Shown here: positions 17,977 to 26,198 of the stretch, piece after piece | Position numbering within the stretch: position 1 is the stretch's first letter | Layout: every line of letters starts with the position of its first letter | DNA from: Lachnospiraceae bacterium | GTDB lineage: Bacteria; Bacillota; Clostridia; Lachnospirales; Lachnospiraceae | Assembly: GCA_015057275.1 (NCBI GenBank) | Contig: SVEO01000011.1 | Location: 1-64,000, forward strand | Direction: 5' to 3' | Length of the DNA stretch: 64,000 nt | Position numbers and translations under genes: made by a program | Notes under the pieces: generated by a model | Seen by the model: only the letters and a program-made list of their open reading frames with translations | Databases searched by the model: none | Told to the model about the DNA's origin: nothing

Positions 17977-18183
17977 ATGGATAATAAGTGGAATATCGGG
18001 CAGGGTGGAAATTTGCCAATCGGGTTTGGTCTATCTTTAGCAGCTAATGCAAAATCAATGGAGGCTTTCGCGAAGATGAGTGATGCGGAAAAGCAGCAAA
18101 CAGTGGATCGCAGCCGGCAGATGCAGACAAGAGAGGATATGGAACGATTCGTCAATAGTTTGAGTGAGAATAGAATGCAATAG
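17977..18183 (+). CDS. Small hydrophilic protein at the end of the spoVA operon (68 aa)
   Basis: Starts three bases after the spoVAC stop (GGAGTGTTTTAGCGT upstream) and ends just before a terminator. It has a glycine-rich start (WNIGQGGNLPIGFGLSLAA) and a helical, charged C-terminus. Position implies forespore expression with spoVAA-AC. The GFG(L/M)xLAxN-type N-terminus recalls small proteins of Lachnospiraceae sporulation loci, but I cannot name a family. Confidence 0.65.
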   Translation: MDNKWNIGQGGNLPIGFGLSLAANAKSMEAFAKMSDAEKQQTVDRSRQMQTREDMERFVNSLSENRMQ

Positions 18184-18193
18184 AGAATAGGAA

Positions 18194-18226
18194 AAGGAAG
18201 GTCCGAGTAGGCCCCTTCCTTTTTTG
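18194..18226 (+). terminator. Terminator of the spoVAA-AC operon
   Basis: AAGGAAGG (18194-18201) pairs with CCTTCCTT (18214-18221), plus TCC/GGC inner bases and a T tail. Confidence 0.85.
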
Positions 18227-18227
18227 A

Positions 18228-18836
18228 TTATTTTTTTGAAATATTCATTAATTTTTCATCGAGTGCTGTCAGTCGACAGAGAAACGTTTCATACAAATTT
18301 TTTGTATATTCTGTCGCAAAATCATCTTTTGTAGCCAGAATAATATTTTTTGCCATTACAAGCTGAACACGAGCCATATTATCTTCGCCACGTTTTAAAT
18401 AATAATCGGCCAGCAGTTCACACATGTCAATGAAATCCTCAAAAGATATGCTCTTTTGCTTAACTGCAGGCGCAAACATATCATCGTCATCGAGCAATCT
18501 TGCGGCAACGCCAAGCTTCGTAAAATAAATCTCCGGAATCTTTTCCAGCGCATCTTTTATAAGCGCGTATTCGCCGGTTGCCTTGTAAGCTTCCGCCATA
18601 ATTCGGTAAGCATCGTATTTCACATCATCAAAATGTGTGCCCTCAATTAAAGTTTTGCACAAATCAATCACTTCCGTGGCACGCTCCGGCACCGGAATCA
18701 GCGTCACATCAGGCAGCGCGGTCGCGGTCTCCCATTTGGAAACGGACTGAAAGGAAACCCCGAGATAATTCGCCAGAATCTCCTGCGAGATATTTCTCTG
18801 CTTGCGCAGCATCTTAATTTTTTCACCAAGTTTCAT
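18228..18836 (-). CDS. HTH (Xre-type) regulator, apparently internally shortened
   Basis: 202 aa. Residues 1-60 are an Xre helix-turn-helix (LGEKIKMLRKQRNISQE, VSFQSVSKWETATALPDV). Residues 62-202 are TPR-like helices (RATEVIDLCKTLIEG, YDAYRIMAEAYKATGEYALI). In the related family of about 300-380 aa, the HTH is followed by a linker and a further repeat block (roughly VTTDELL...). Here the HTH runs straight into the repeats (DVTLIPV then PERATEV), which suggests an in-frame internal deletion. The ATG at 18836 has GGAGG on the minus strand (18844-18848). Target unknown. Confidence 0.75.
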   Translation of the reverse strand: MKLGEKIKMLRKQRNISQEILANYLGVSFQSVSKWETATALPDVTLIPVPERATEVIDLCKTLIEGTHFDDVKYDAYRIMAEAYKATGEYALIKDALEKIPEIYFTKLGVAARLLDDDDMFAPAVKQKSISFEDFIDMCELLADYYLKRGEDNMARVQLVMAKNIILATKDDFATEYTKNLYETFLCRLTALDEKLMNISKK

Positions 18837-18883
18837 TATTTTTCCTCCAATCAAATTTTGGAATCAGCGCTAATCCTGAGATT

Positions 18884-18911
18884 ATTGTATCACAGCTGTC
18901 GGCAAAAACAA
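18884..18911 (-). promoter_or_regulatory. Promoter of the HTH regulator
   Basis: On the minus strand, TTGTTT (18911-18906), a 16-bp spacer and TACAAT (18889-18884). Confidence 0.45.
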
Positions 18912-19037
18912 TAACGCGGTAAGCGAGAAAAATTCGCATGGTGGTTGAAATGGAAATAAACGGTTCGTTTAGTTGCCAAACCTAAAATCGAGGGAATGCA
19001 GATAAAATAACAACACTTATCATCGGGCGCGGAAATA

Positions 19038-19066
19038 TTGCCTCTGGGTCCGTTTTATGATATGAT
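19038..19066 (+). promoter_or_regulatory. Promoter of the GH127 gene
   Basis: TTGCCT (19038-19043), a 17-bp spacer and TATGAT (19061-19066). The 290-base gap between the two divergent genes holds only these two promoters as recognisable signals. Confidence 0.5.
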
Positions 19067-19126
19067 AATTAAAATAGGTGCTGTAGCATCCGGAGTTATT
19101 TTCTTGAGAAAGAGAAGGTGTAAATT

Positions 19127-21133
19127 ATGTCGAAGGTAAAGACGAGCAGCAGACCGATTGCATTGCGCAAATTTACTGCAACAGGGGATTTTTGGAAGAA
19201 TAATATGGAGCTGGTGCGCACGGGGGTAATTCCGTACCAGTGGGAGATTTTAAATGATAGAGTGCCGGATGCGGCACCGAGCTTTTGCATGCGTAATTTC
19301 CAGGTGGCAGGCCGCTTGATGAAGCAGAAGCATGAGCAGGGTAGCAATTTTGTGGAGCCTCAGTATACGTTCCGTGGCTTTGAGGCACTACCTGAAGATA
19401 TGAATCATCTGGAAGAGAAGTTCTACGGCTTTGTATTCCAGGATAGCGACTTTGCGAAGTGGATTGAAGCAGTAGCATACTCGCTGACAAATCATCCGGA
19501 TACGGAACTGGAAAAGATTGCCGACAGAGCGATTGATATCGTATGCGCAGCGCAGCAGGATAATGGCTATTTGGATACATATTATATCATTAACGGTATG
19601 GATAAGATTTTTACGAATCTGCGTGACCACCATGAATTATATTGTTTCGGACATCTGACCGAGGGCGCAGTGGCATATTATCAGGCGACCGGCAAGGATA
19701 AATTGTTAAAGGCGGTCATTCGTTTTGCAGACTTTATTGCGGATTATTTCGGCGTGGACGAAGGCAAGTGCAAGGGGTATCCGGGACATGAAATCGCCGA
19801 GATGGCGCTCGTTCGTCTTTATGAAGTGACAAAGAATGAAAAATATTTGGATTTGAGCCGTTTCTTTTTGGATGAGCGCGGAAAGAAGCCGTACTATTTC
19901 TCAGAAACTGAGACCCATCCGAACCGGACAAACCACAAATATCATCAGTCGCATCTGCCGGTGCGCGAGCAGGACGAAGCGGTCGGACACGCGGTGCGCG
20001 CGGTATATCTGTATTCCGGTATGACAGATGTGGCCAGATTGACCGGTGACGAGGCTATGTGGCAGGCATGCAAGCGCCTTTGGCACAATGTGACACGTAA
20101 AAAATTATATATTACCGGCGGTATTGGCGGCACGAAGCTCGGGGAAGCATTTTCCTATGCGTACGATTTGCCAAACGACACCGCATATTCCGAGACTTGC
20201 GCGGCCATTGGTTTGATGTTCTGGGCGCGCAGAATGTTGGAGGTTGAAATTAATTCCGAGTACGCAGACGTGATGGAGCAGGCACTTTATAACACGGTTC
20301 TGGGTGGTATGGCCCTCGACGGTAAGAGCTTCTTCTATGTAAATCCATTAGAAGTTTTTCCGAAAGCCAGCCATGAAGATGAGAGAAAGCATCACGTAAA
20401 GCCGGTGCGTCAGAAGTGGTTTGGCTGTGCATGCTGCCCGCCGAACCTGGCACGTATTTTGAGCTCGCTGCCGACTTACGCATTCACAGAAAATGACGAC
20501 ACTTTATTTGTGCATATGTACATGAGCGGTATCGTGCAGAAGGAAACTGACGGCAAGCAGGCGGCATTCGAGATGACGACGAATTATCCTTGGGAAGAAA
20601 CTGTAGCAGTAAAATACACCGGCGAAGCAGCGGTAAGGATGAAGCTTGCACTGCGTATTCCGGGTTGGTGCAAGGAATTCAAGATGATTGCACCGAAAGA
20701 TAAGATTTGTACACAGGAAAATGGTTACTACTATGTGGAAGGCGTTTGGAATCCGGGTGATAGCATGGAGGTTGAGTTGCCGATGCAGCCGATGATTATA
20801 GCGGCGCACGCCAATGTACGTGAAGATATCGGCAAGGTAGCAGTTGTTAAGGGACCAATCACATATTGTATGGAAGAGCATGACAACGGCAAGGATTTGC
20901 ATCTTTATAAGCTTCGTACCGATGTGCCGATAAAAGAGGGAAAAGTGACCATCGAAGGCCAGCGCTTTCCGACCTTGATTGCCAAGGGTTTAAAGCAGAT
21001 AGTTACGACAGAGGATACTCTTTATCGGCCGTATCAGCTGAATGAGTATGAGGACGTTGAGATAACATTGATTCCGTATTATGCATGGGCAAACCGCGGC
21101 GAAAATGAAATGAGCGTTTGGATACGAGTCTAA
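19127..21133 (+). CDS. Glycoside hydrolase family 127, beta-L-arabinofuranosidase-like
   Basis: 668 aa, close to Bifidobacterium HypBA1 (658 aa). The zinc/nucleophile set of GH127 is visible: E356 and C358 (SETC), then C436-C437 in CACCPPN. In HypBA1 these are Glu338, Cys340, Cys417 and Cys418, with one of the paired cysteines as nucleophile. The (alpha/alpha)6 barrel motif KLYITGGIGG lies at 326-335. There is no signal peptide, so it acts in the cytoplasm on imported oligosaccharides, probably releasing L-arabinose from plant or extensin-type glycans. It is a lone gene with no transporter alongside and interrupts the spoVA genes. Confidence 0.9.
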   Translation: MSKVKTSSRPIALRKFTATGDFWKNNMELVRTGVIPYQWEILNDRVPDAAPSFCMRNFQVAGRLMKQKHEQGSNFVEPQYTFRGFEALPEDMNHLEEKFYGFVFQDSDFAKWIEAVAYSLTNHPDTELEKIADRAIDIVCAAQQDNGYLDTYYIINGMDKIFTNLRDHHELYCFGHLTEGAVAYYQATGKDKLLKAVIRFADFIADYFGVDEGKCKGYPGHEIAEMALVRLYEVTKNEKYLDLSRFFLDERGKKPYYFSETETHPNRTNHKYHQSHLPVREQDEAVGHAVRAVYLYSGMTDVARLTGDEAMWQACKRLWHNVTRKKLYITGGIGGTKLGEAFSYAYDLPNDTAYSETCAAIGLMFWARRMLEVEINSEYADVMEQALYNTVLGGMALDGKSFFYVNPLEVFPKASHEDERKHHVKPVRQKWFGCACCPPNLARILSSLPTYAFTENDDTLFVHMYMSGIVQKETDGKQAAFEMTTNYPWEETVAVKYTGEAAVRMKLALRIPGWCKEFKMIAPKDKICTQENGYYYVEGVWNPGDSMEVELPMQPMIIAAHANVREDIGKVAVVKGPITYCMEEHDNGKDLHLYKLRTDVPIKEGKVTIEGQRFPTLIAKGLKQIVTTEDTLYRPYQLNEYEDVEITLIPYYAWANRGENEMSVWIRV

Positions 21134-21169
21134 TGCGTTGTATAAAATGGAACATACAGACATAATAAA

Positions 21170-21192
21170 TGGGAGCTACATCGTAGCTCCCA
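21170..21192. terminator. Bidirectional terminator between GH127 and ilvE
   Basis: A 10-bp perfect stem (TGGGAGCTAC, 21170-21179, with GTAGCTCCCA, 21183-21192) and a 3-base loop lie between convergent genes. A/T-rich flanks on both sides. Confidence 0.75.
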
Positions 21193-21217
21193 TAAATCAT
21201 TTCTAAACAGTGTTCAA

Positions 21218-22243
21218 TTACTTAATAACCTTAATCCAGCCTTCTGGAGCTTCGATACGTCCCATCTGAATGCCGGTTAATGTATCATACAACTTTTTCG
21301 TAATCGGTCCCATCTCAGTCATACCGCTTGGGAAACAGATTTCTTCGTCATGGTTAACAATCTTACCGACCGGAGAGATAACAGCAGCAGTGCCACACAG
21401 ACCGCATTCTGCAAAATCCTTTACCTCATCGATATATACTTCACGTTCCTCAACTTCCAGACCAAGATACTCTTTTGCAACGTACATAAGAGAACGGCGG
21501 GTGATGGAAGGTAAGATGCTGTCGGACTTCGGTGTAACAACCTTACCGTCCTTTGTGATAAAGAGGAAGTTTGCGCCGCCGGTTTCCTCGACCTTAGTAC
21601 GTGTCTTAGCGTCAAGATACATATTCTCATCATAACCTTGACGGTGAGCATCCATAATCGGATACAGGCTCATCGCATAGTTTAAACCAGCTTTGATGTG
21701 ACCGGTTCCGTTCGGAGCAGCACGGTCATAATCGCAAACGCGCAATGTTAGTGGCTTTACACCACCCTTAAAATAAGGACCAACCGGTGTCGCAAAAATG
21801 CGGAACTGATATTCTGTCGCCGGCTTAACTCCGATAACCGGGTTAGAACCAAACATATACGGACGAATATATAAGGTAGCGCCGGAACCGTATGGAGGAA
21901 CGAATGCTTCGTTTGCCGCAACAACCTTACAAACTGCTTCCACAAACTTATCTTCCGGGAATACCGGCATTTCCAATCGCTTACAGGAGTCTGCCATACG
22001 GGATGCATTTAAATCCGGGCGGAAGGTAACAATGTGTCCGTCTTCGGTCGTATAAGCTTTCATACCTTCAAAACATGTCTGCGCATACTGTAATACACCG
22101 GCACATTCGCTGATGGTAACGGTAGCATCGGATGTCAAAACGCCCTCGTCCCAGGCACCATCTTTAAAATTTGCTACAAATCTTTTGTCGGTAGGGATAT
22201 AACCGAAACCAAGTTCTCCCCAATTGATATCTTTCTTTTCCAT
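21218..22243 (-). CDS. ilvE: Branched-chain amino acid aminotransferase
   Basis: A 341-aa fold-type IV PLP enzyme that interconverts Val, Leu and Ile with their 2-oxo acids. The PLP lysine lies in GHIKAGLNYA (K184); the substrate-site motif TCFEGMKAY lies near residues 56-64. Full length for BCAT class II. The ATG at 22243 has AAAGGA in good position on the minus strand; in-frame ATGs further upstream lie closer to the operator-like palindrome. It is a monocistronic unit transcribed toward GH127. Confidence 0.93.
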   Translation of the reverse strand: MEKKDINWGELGFGYIPTDKRFVANFKDGAWDEGVLTSDATVTISECAGVLQYAQTCFEGMKAYTTEDGHIVTFRPDLNASRMADSCKRLEMPVFPEDKFVEAVCKVVAANEAFVPPYGSGATLYIRPYMFGSNPVIGVKPATEYQFRIFATPVGPYFKGGVKPLTLRVCDYDRAAPNGTGHIKAGLNYAMSLYPIMDAHRQGYDENMYLDAKTRTKVEETGGANFLFITKDGKVVTPKSDSILPSITRRSLMYVAKEYLGLEVEEREVYIDEVKDFAECGLCGTAAVISPVGKIVNHDEEICFPSGMTEMGPITKKLYDTLTGIQMGRIEAPEGWIKVIK

Positions 22244-22262
22244 TGATGTCATTCCTTTCCAT

Positions 22263-22280
22263 ATGATAGACACCTATCAT
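22263..22280 (-). promoter_or_regulatory. Palindrome in the ilvE 5' leader (operator or RNA hairpin)
   Basis: ATGATAG (22263-22269) and CTATCAT (22274-22280) form a perfect 7-bp inverted repeat beginning a few bases after the predicted ilvE start of transcription. It could bind a repressor or fold in RNA. Confidence 0.45.
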
Positions 22281-22293
22281 TTTTATTAACAAT

Positions 22294-22322
22294 ATCTTAC
22301 TCCGCTTTCTGGTGACTGTCAA
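22294..22322 (-). promoter_or_regulatory. ilvE promoter
   Basis: On the minus strand, consensus TTGACA (22322-22317), a 17-bp spacer and TAAGAT (22299-22294). Confidence 0.7.
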
Positions 22323-22352
22323 CCTTGATTTATCACGTTAGCGGAGCAAAAT

Positions 22353-22382
22353 GGAATATTTTATTGTGCGCGTGACATACTA
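22353..22382 (+). promoter_or_regulatory. Sigma-G promoter of spoVAD-spoVAE
   Basis: GGAATA (22353-22358), a 17-bp spacer and an exact CATACTA (22376-22382). This gives spoVAD-spoVAE independent forespore expression. Confidence 0.75.
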
Positions 22383-22414
22383 TTTTCAATCATTTTATTA
22401 CATGGAGGGAAAAA

Positions 22415-22544
22415 GTGAAAAATCACACGGATGTGCCGATTTTTCACTTGGCAACTTTTGTGCCGAAGCGTCACAAAGTTGCTTTGATGCTACAAAAGAA
22501 ATCGCATACGCGATTTTTTAAGCGATTCCTCAGCGTAAACGCTT
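22415..22544 (+). promoter_or_regulatory. Hairpin-rich leader upstream of spoVAD
   Basis: Four inverted repeats in tandem: GTGAAAAATC/GATTTTTCAC (22415-22424/22438-22447); GCAACTTT/AAAGTTGC (22451-22458/22475-22482); AAATCGC/GCGATTT (22499-22505/22510-22516) followed by T residues; AGCG/CGCT (22532-22543). The ilvE-spoVAD gap is 317 bases and holds only this, the two promoters and the ilvE palindrome. It is not a riboswitch class I recognise. Confidence 0.5.
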
Positions 22545-22560
22545 CGGAATGGAGGAGCAA

Positions 22561-23571
22561 ATGAATCAAAAAATCGGTAAGCAAAGTGTAAAATTCGGAG
22601 AAGCACCGCATATTTTGGAGGTCTCGTCGGTGGTGGGCAAAAAAGAGGGCGAGGGCCCATTGAAATCATATTTTGACATAATTGAGGAAGATCCGTTCTT
22701 TGGTAAGGAAACGTGGGAGGAAGCTGAGAGCAAATTGCAAGCGAAGACAGTACAGCACTTGCTCGATAAATCAAAACTGACCAGTGAACAGATTGATTAC
22801 ATTTTTTCGGGCGATTTGCTCGGACAGTCAATTGCCAGCTCGTTCGGATTGATGGATTTTTTTATCCCGTTTTTCGGGCTTTACGGCGCCTGTTCCACAA
22901 TGGGCGAGGGTATGTCACTGGCGGCAATGACCGTGGCCGGTGACTATGCGCAGCATGTGATTGCGCTTGCATCGAGCCATTTTGCCAGTGCGGAAAAAAC
23001 CTTCCGTTATCCGCTCGATTATGGAAGCCAGCGACCATTTTCGGCGACATGGACGGTAACCGGCTGCGGGGCAGTGTTGCTCGGCAAAAAAGGTGGATTC
23101 GCCAGAATTACCGGAATTACGACCGGAAAAATTAACGACTACGGATTAAAAGATTCACAGAATATGGGTGCCTGCATGGCACCGGCGGCGGCTGATACGT
23201 TGCTCAATCATTTCCGCGATTTCGGTAGCGTTCCGCATGACTACGACAAGATTATCACAGGCGATCTGGGTGTGATTGGGCAGAAGATTCTGATTGACTT
23301 GCTGATGGATAAGGGGATTGACATTTCGACTGTGCATATGGACTGCGGCATCGAAATGTTTGATGCGCAGTCACAGGATACGCATGCCGGAGCGAGTGGT
23401 TGTGGATGCTCTGCGGCGACTTTCTGCGGTTATATATCCAAGCAATTGCGCAAAAAGGTATGGAAGAAAATTCTCTTTATCCCGACCGGCGCGTTGTTAT
23501 CACTGACGAGTTTTAATGAAGGACAGTCGGTTCCTGGAATTGCACATTGCGTCTGTATTGAGGCATGTTAA
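22561..23571 (+). CDS. spoVAD: Stage V sporulation protein AD
   Basis: A 336-aa thiolase-fold, DPA-binding cytosolic component of the SpoVA system. Thiolase-like features are FFGLYGACSTMGEGMSLAA (around residue 105) and GAGASGCGCSAATFCGY near 282-298. Length matches SpoVAD. GGAGGAG directly upstream selects the ATG at 22561 over 22549. It is separated from spoVAC by three unrelated genes and has its own sigma-G promoter. Confidence 0.93.
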   Translation: MNQKIGKQSVKFGEAPHILEVSSVVGKKEGEGPLKSYFDIIEEDPFFGKETWEEAESKLQAKTVQHLLDKSKLTSEQIDYIFSGDLLGQSIASSFGLMDFFIPFFGLYGACSTMGEGMSLAAMTVAGDYAQHVIALASSHFASAEKTFRYPLDYGSQRPFSATWTVTGCGAVLLGKKGGFARITGITTGKINDYGLKDSQNMGACMAPAAADTLLNHFRDFGSVPHDYDKIITGDLGVIGQKILIDLLMDKGIDISTVHMDCGIEMFDAQSQDTHAGASGCGCSAATFCGYISKQLRKKVWKKILFIPTGALLSLTSFNEGQSVPGIAHCVCIEAC

Positions 23572-23595
23572 TCTAATTTAGAAAGGGAAAATAAT

Positions 23596-23952
23596 ATGGA
23601 ATTTGTAAAAGCATTTCTGGTGGGCGGAGCCATTTGCGCCATCGTACAAGTCTTTTTGGATAAAACGAAATTATTGCCTGGGCGTATCATGACAGCGATT
23701 GTCTGCATCGGTGTTATACTGGGAGCGATTGGTATTTACGAGCCATTCTCCGAATGGGCGGGATCCGGTGCGACTATTCCATTGTTTGGCTTTGGCAACA
23801 CGCTCTTTAAAGGAGTAAAAGAAGCAGTCGACAAGGAAGGTTTTTTCGGTATTTTTAAAGGTGGACTGACAAAAAGTGCTGCCGGAATTACCGCGGCACT
23901 CGTGTTCGCCTACCTTGCAGCGTTGTTTTTTAAACCGAAAATGAAGGAGTAG
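23596..23952 (+). CDS. spoVAE: Stage V sporulation protein AE (SpoVAEb type)
   Basis: A 118-aa membrane protein with three or four helices. The SpoVAC/AEb signature is visible in the first helix (VKAFLVGGAICAIVQVFLDKTK) and in GSGATIPLFGFGNTLFKG near 53-71. GAAAGGGAAAA precedes the ATG. Follows spoVAD by 24 bases. The DUF1657-like SpoVAEa part is absent. Confidence 0.92.
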   Translation: MEFVKAFLVGGAICAIVQVFLDKTKLLPGRIMTAIVCIGVILGAIGIYEPFSEWAGSGATIPLFGFGNTLFKGVKEAVDKEGFFGIFKGGLTKSAAGITAALVFAYLAALFFKPKMKE

Positions 23953-24012
23953 CATAAATTCGTAGCGGACGTCATATCTTAAGTAATAACTATGCTTGGG
24001 AGTAATTGCCAA

Positions 24013-24480
24013 ATGCGAGGTTCCAGGAAGCGAAGTCATAGATTTCAAAAAAGTCAAGGATTTTTGAGAGGTCTTGGGTATGTGTATCTTCTGCTTGCCA
24101 CATGCATCAGCATTTTTGCCGGATGCACTGTGGCAAAGCAAGATCAAGCCGAAGTAGAAAAAGTCGATTTTACCGTACTTAAGGAATCGGAAATACCGGA
24201 AGAACTGAAAAGCAAAATCGAGGAGAAAAAAGAGGAGCCTTTCCAAATTGCATATACGGATGCAGGCTACACGTATGTGGCAATCGGTTATGGATCCCAG
24301 CCGACAGGTGGATATAGCATTATGGTCGAGCAGTGCTATGTGTCGGAGACGAATCTTTGCGTAAAAACAAAATTCATTGGTCCGGAGCAGAACCGACAGT
24401 TAGTGCAGACCATTACTTATCCGTGCATTGTCATTAAAATGTCGGATATGGGGAAAGAACTACTGTTTTTAGGAGAGTAA
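24013..24480 (+). CDS. PrcB-like lipoprotein
   Basis: 155 aa with a basic N-terminus, a hydrophobic stretch and the lipobox FAGC (C38), so a predicted lipoprotein. The C-terminal region (about 80-150: AYTDAGYTYVAIGYGSQPTGGYSI, then VQTITYPCIVIKM) resembles the PrcB C-terminal domain, known from an inhibitor/modulator of a treponemal protease. GGGAG (23998-24002) supports the ATG at 24013; an alternative ATG lies at 23992. Being 60 bases after spoVAE and before a SPOCS/LysM gene, it may act in the spore envelope. Confidence 0.7.
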   Translation: MRGSRKRSHRFQKSQGFLRGLGYVYLLLATCISIFAGCTVAKQDQAEVEKVDFTVLKESEIPEELKSKIEEKKEEPFQIAYTDAGYTYVAIGYGSQPTGGYSIMVEQCYVSETNLCVKTKFIGPEQNRQLVQTITYPCIVIKMSDMGKELLFLGE

Positions 24481-24524
24481 CAGATAATATTTAGCTGCCG
24501 ATGGGCGGAGGAATGGAGGATAAT

Positions 24525-26090
24525 ATGGAATTAGAAAGAAAACGCATATCGACATGTGGTGACAGGGGCAGGGCAGAAACGCAGATGACCGTTGAGGAAG
24601 ATTTTATCGTCCCGGATATCTTAGGCGATATGGAAGAAATAATTGCCCATAAACAGGATGTGGTAATTGAAAATGTAAAAGTGGCAGCGGAAAAAGTATT
24701 GGTACGCGGCAAATTGACGTTCGCAATTTTATACAGCAGTCCGGAAGAAAGCAAGAATATACATAGCATGGAAGGTGCCATCAGTTTCGAAGAAAGCATT
24801 CATATGGAAGGTGCAAAAGAGGGTGAAAACTGCGATGTGCGGTGGACAATTGAAGATATCAACATTCATCCGATTCATTCAAGAAAAATATGTGTTAAGG
24901 CAATTTTGCAGTTTGCGGTGTCACAAAATGAACACATGGAGCGTGAGGCTGTCGGCGAGGTAAGATTAGAGCCGGGGGTGCAGACGAAGAAAAAAAAGAT
25001 GGACTATGCGGAGCCAGTCGTTTTAAAGCATGAAATCTTCCGTGTGAAGGATGAAATCGAGATTGATCGGAACAAACCGAACATTCGCGAAATTTTGTGG
25101 AATCATATCAATATTCGCAGCAGTGAAGCGAGGGTGTTAGAAGGAAAAATCAGTGTGCAGGGTGAATTGCTTGTGTTTGTGCTTTATCGTCCGGAGGATG
25201 ACGATGCGCCATTGCAGTGGATGGAAAGCACGCTACCGTTTTCGGGTGTAATTGATCTGCTCGGTGCTGACCCGGCGCTCATTCCGAATATCAGCATTGT
25301 GCCGCTAACCGCGGAGCTGACAGTAAAACCGGATTACGATGGAGAACAGCGGATTGTCGGAGTTGATGCCGTGCTTGAAATTCCGATGAAAATGTTTCAG
25401 GAGAAGCAAGTTGAGCTTTTGGAGGATGCTTACAGCCTGCGCAAGCAGTTACAGCCGAGGACCGAAAGAATGCGTTTTGAGCGAATTCTGATGAAAAACG
25501 CGTCACGCTGTAAAGTCGCGGATAAATTAAAAATTGATGAGGCCAAAGGGCGCATCTTGCAGATTTGCCACGGCGAGGGCAGCGTGTCCATCGATGATGT
25601 TAACATTGTCGAGCAGGGCATCGAAATTGAGGGTGTATTAAAAGTGATGATTTTGTATGCGGCGTCCGAAGACAGACATCCGCTTGCAATGGTGGAGGGT
25701 GTAATTCCGTTCCATCATAAAATCGATATTCCAGGCATCACGAGAGATAGCTATTTTGAATTAAATCAGTGTGTGGAACAGATGAACGCTATCATGGTCA
25801 GTGGCGAGGAAATCCAGGTTAAGGCTGTCATTTTGTTAGATGCATTTGTTGTCAATGAGGAATCAGCGGATGTGATTATGGATCTGAAGGAGGAACCGCT
25901 TGATACCGCGAGCCTGGAGCGAATTCCGGGAATGATTGGGTATCAGGTTAAAGACGACGATGACTTGTGGAGTATTGCAAAGCGCTACCGTACGACGGTT
26001 GCTGGTATCTGTGAAATGAATGAGTTAAAATCTGAACAAGTACGCACAGGTGACCGCCTGTTACTCATCAAAGAGGTGAGAGGTCTGTAG
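24525..26090 (+). CDS. SPOCS (DUF3794) and LysM protein, spore-envelope type
   Basis: 521 aa. Tandem SPOCS/DUF3794 beta domains (about 30-130, 175-290, 330-450; for example VAAEKVLVRGKLTFAILYSS and ARVLEGKISVQGELLVFVLY) are followed by a C-terminal LysM (471-515, YQVKDDDDLWSIAKRY, GDRLLLIKEV). This architecture is common in Clostridia near ispE and is related to SpoVID/SafA-type spore coat or cortex-attachment proteins. No signal peptide, as expected for mother-cell proteins that assemble on the forespore. TGGAGGA (24514-24520) selects the ATG at 24525. Confidence 0.85.
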   Translation: MELERKRISTCGDRGRAETQMTVEEDFIVPDILGDMEEIIAHKQDVVIENVKVAAEKVLVRGKLTFAILYSSPEESKNIHSMEGAISFEESIHMEGAKEGENCDVRWTIEDINIHPIHSRKICVKAILQFAVSQNEHMEREAVGEVRLEPGVQTKKKKMDYAEPVVLKHEIFRVKDEIEIDRNKPNIREILWNHINIRSSEARVLEGKISVQGELLVFVLYRPEDDDAPLQWMESTLPFSGVIDLLGADPALIPNISIVPLTAELTVKPDYDGEQRIVGVDAVLEIPMKMFQEKQVELLEDAYSLRKQLQPRTERMRFERILMKNASRCKVADKLKIDEAKGRILQICHGEGSVSIDDVNIVEQGIEIEGVLKVMILYAASEDRHPLAMVEGVIPFHHKIDIPGITRDSYFELNQCVEQMNAIMVSGEEIQVKAVILLDAFVVNEESADVIMDLKEEPLDTASLERIPGMIGYQVKDDDDLWSIAKRYRTTVAGICEMNELKSEQVRTGDRLLLIKEVRGL

Positions 26091-26103
26091 TTGTGTGAAA
26101 AAT

Positions 26104-26136
26104 GCGGTTGCTATTTTAGTGTTTAACCGCTATAAT
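26104..26136 (+). promoter_or_regulatory. ispE promoter with overlapping inverted repeat
   Basis: TTGCTA (26108-26113), a 17-bp spacer and TATAAT (26131-26136). GCGGTT (26104-26109) and AACCGC (26125-26130) form an inverted repeat spanning the spacer, which is a possible operator. Confidence 0.6.
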
Positions 26137-26198
26137 AAGAGACATATGTACGAAAATTAGTACAATTTGCCGAAAAATGATGCGTGGGGGAACGTAAG

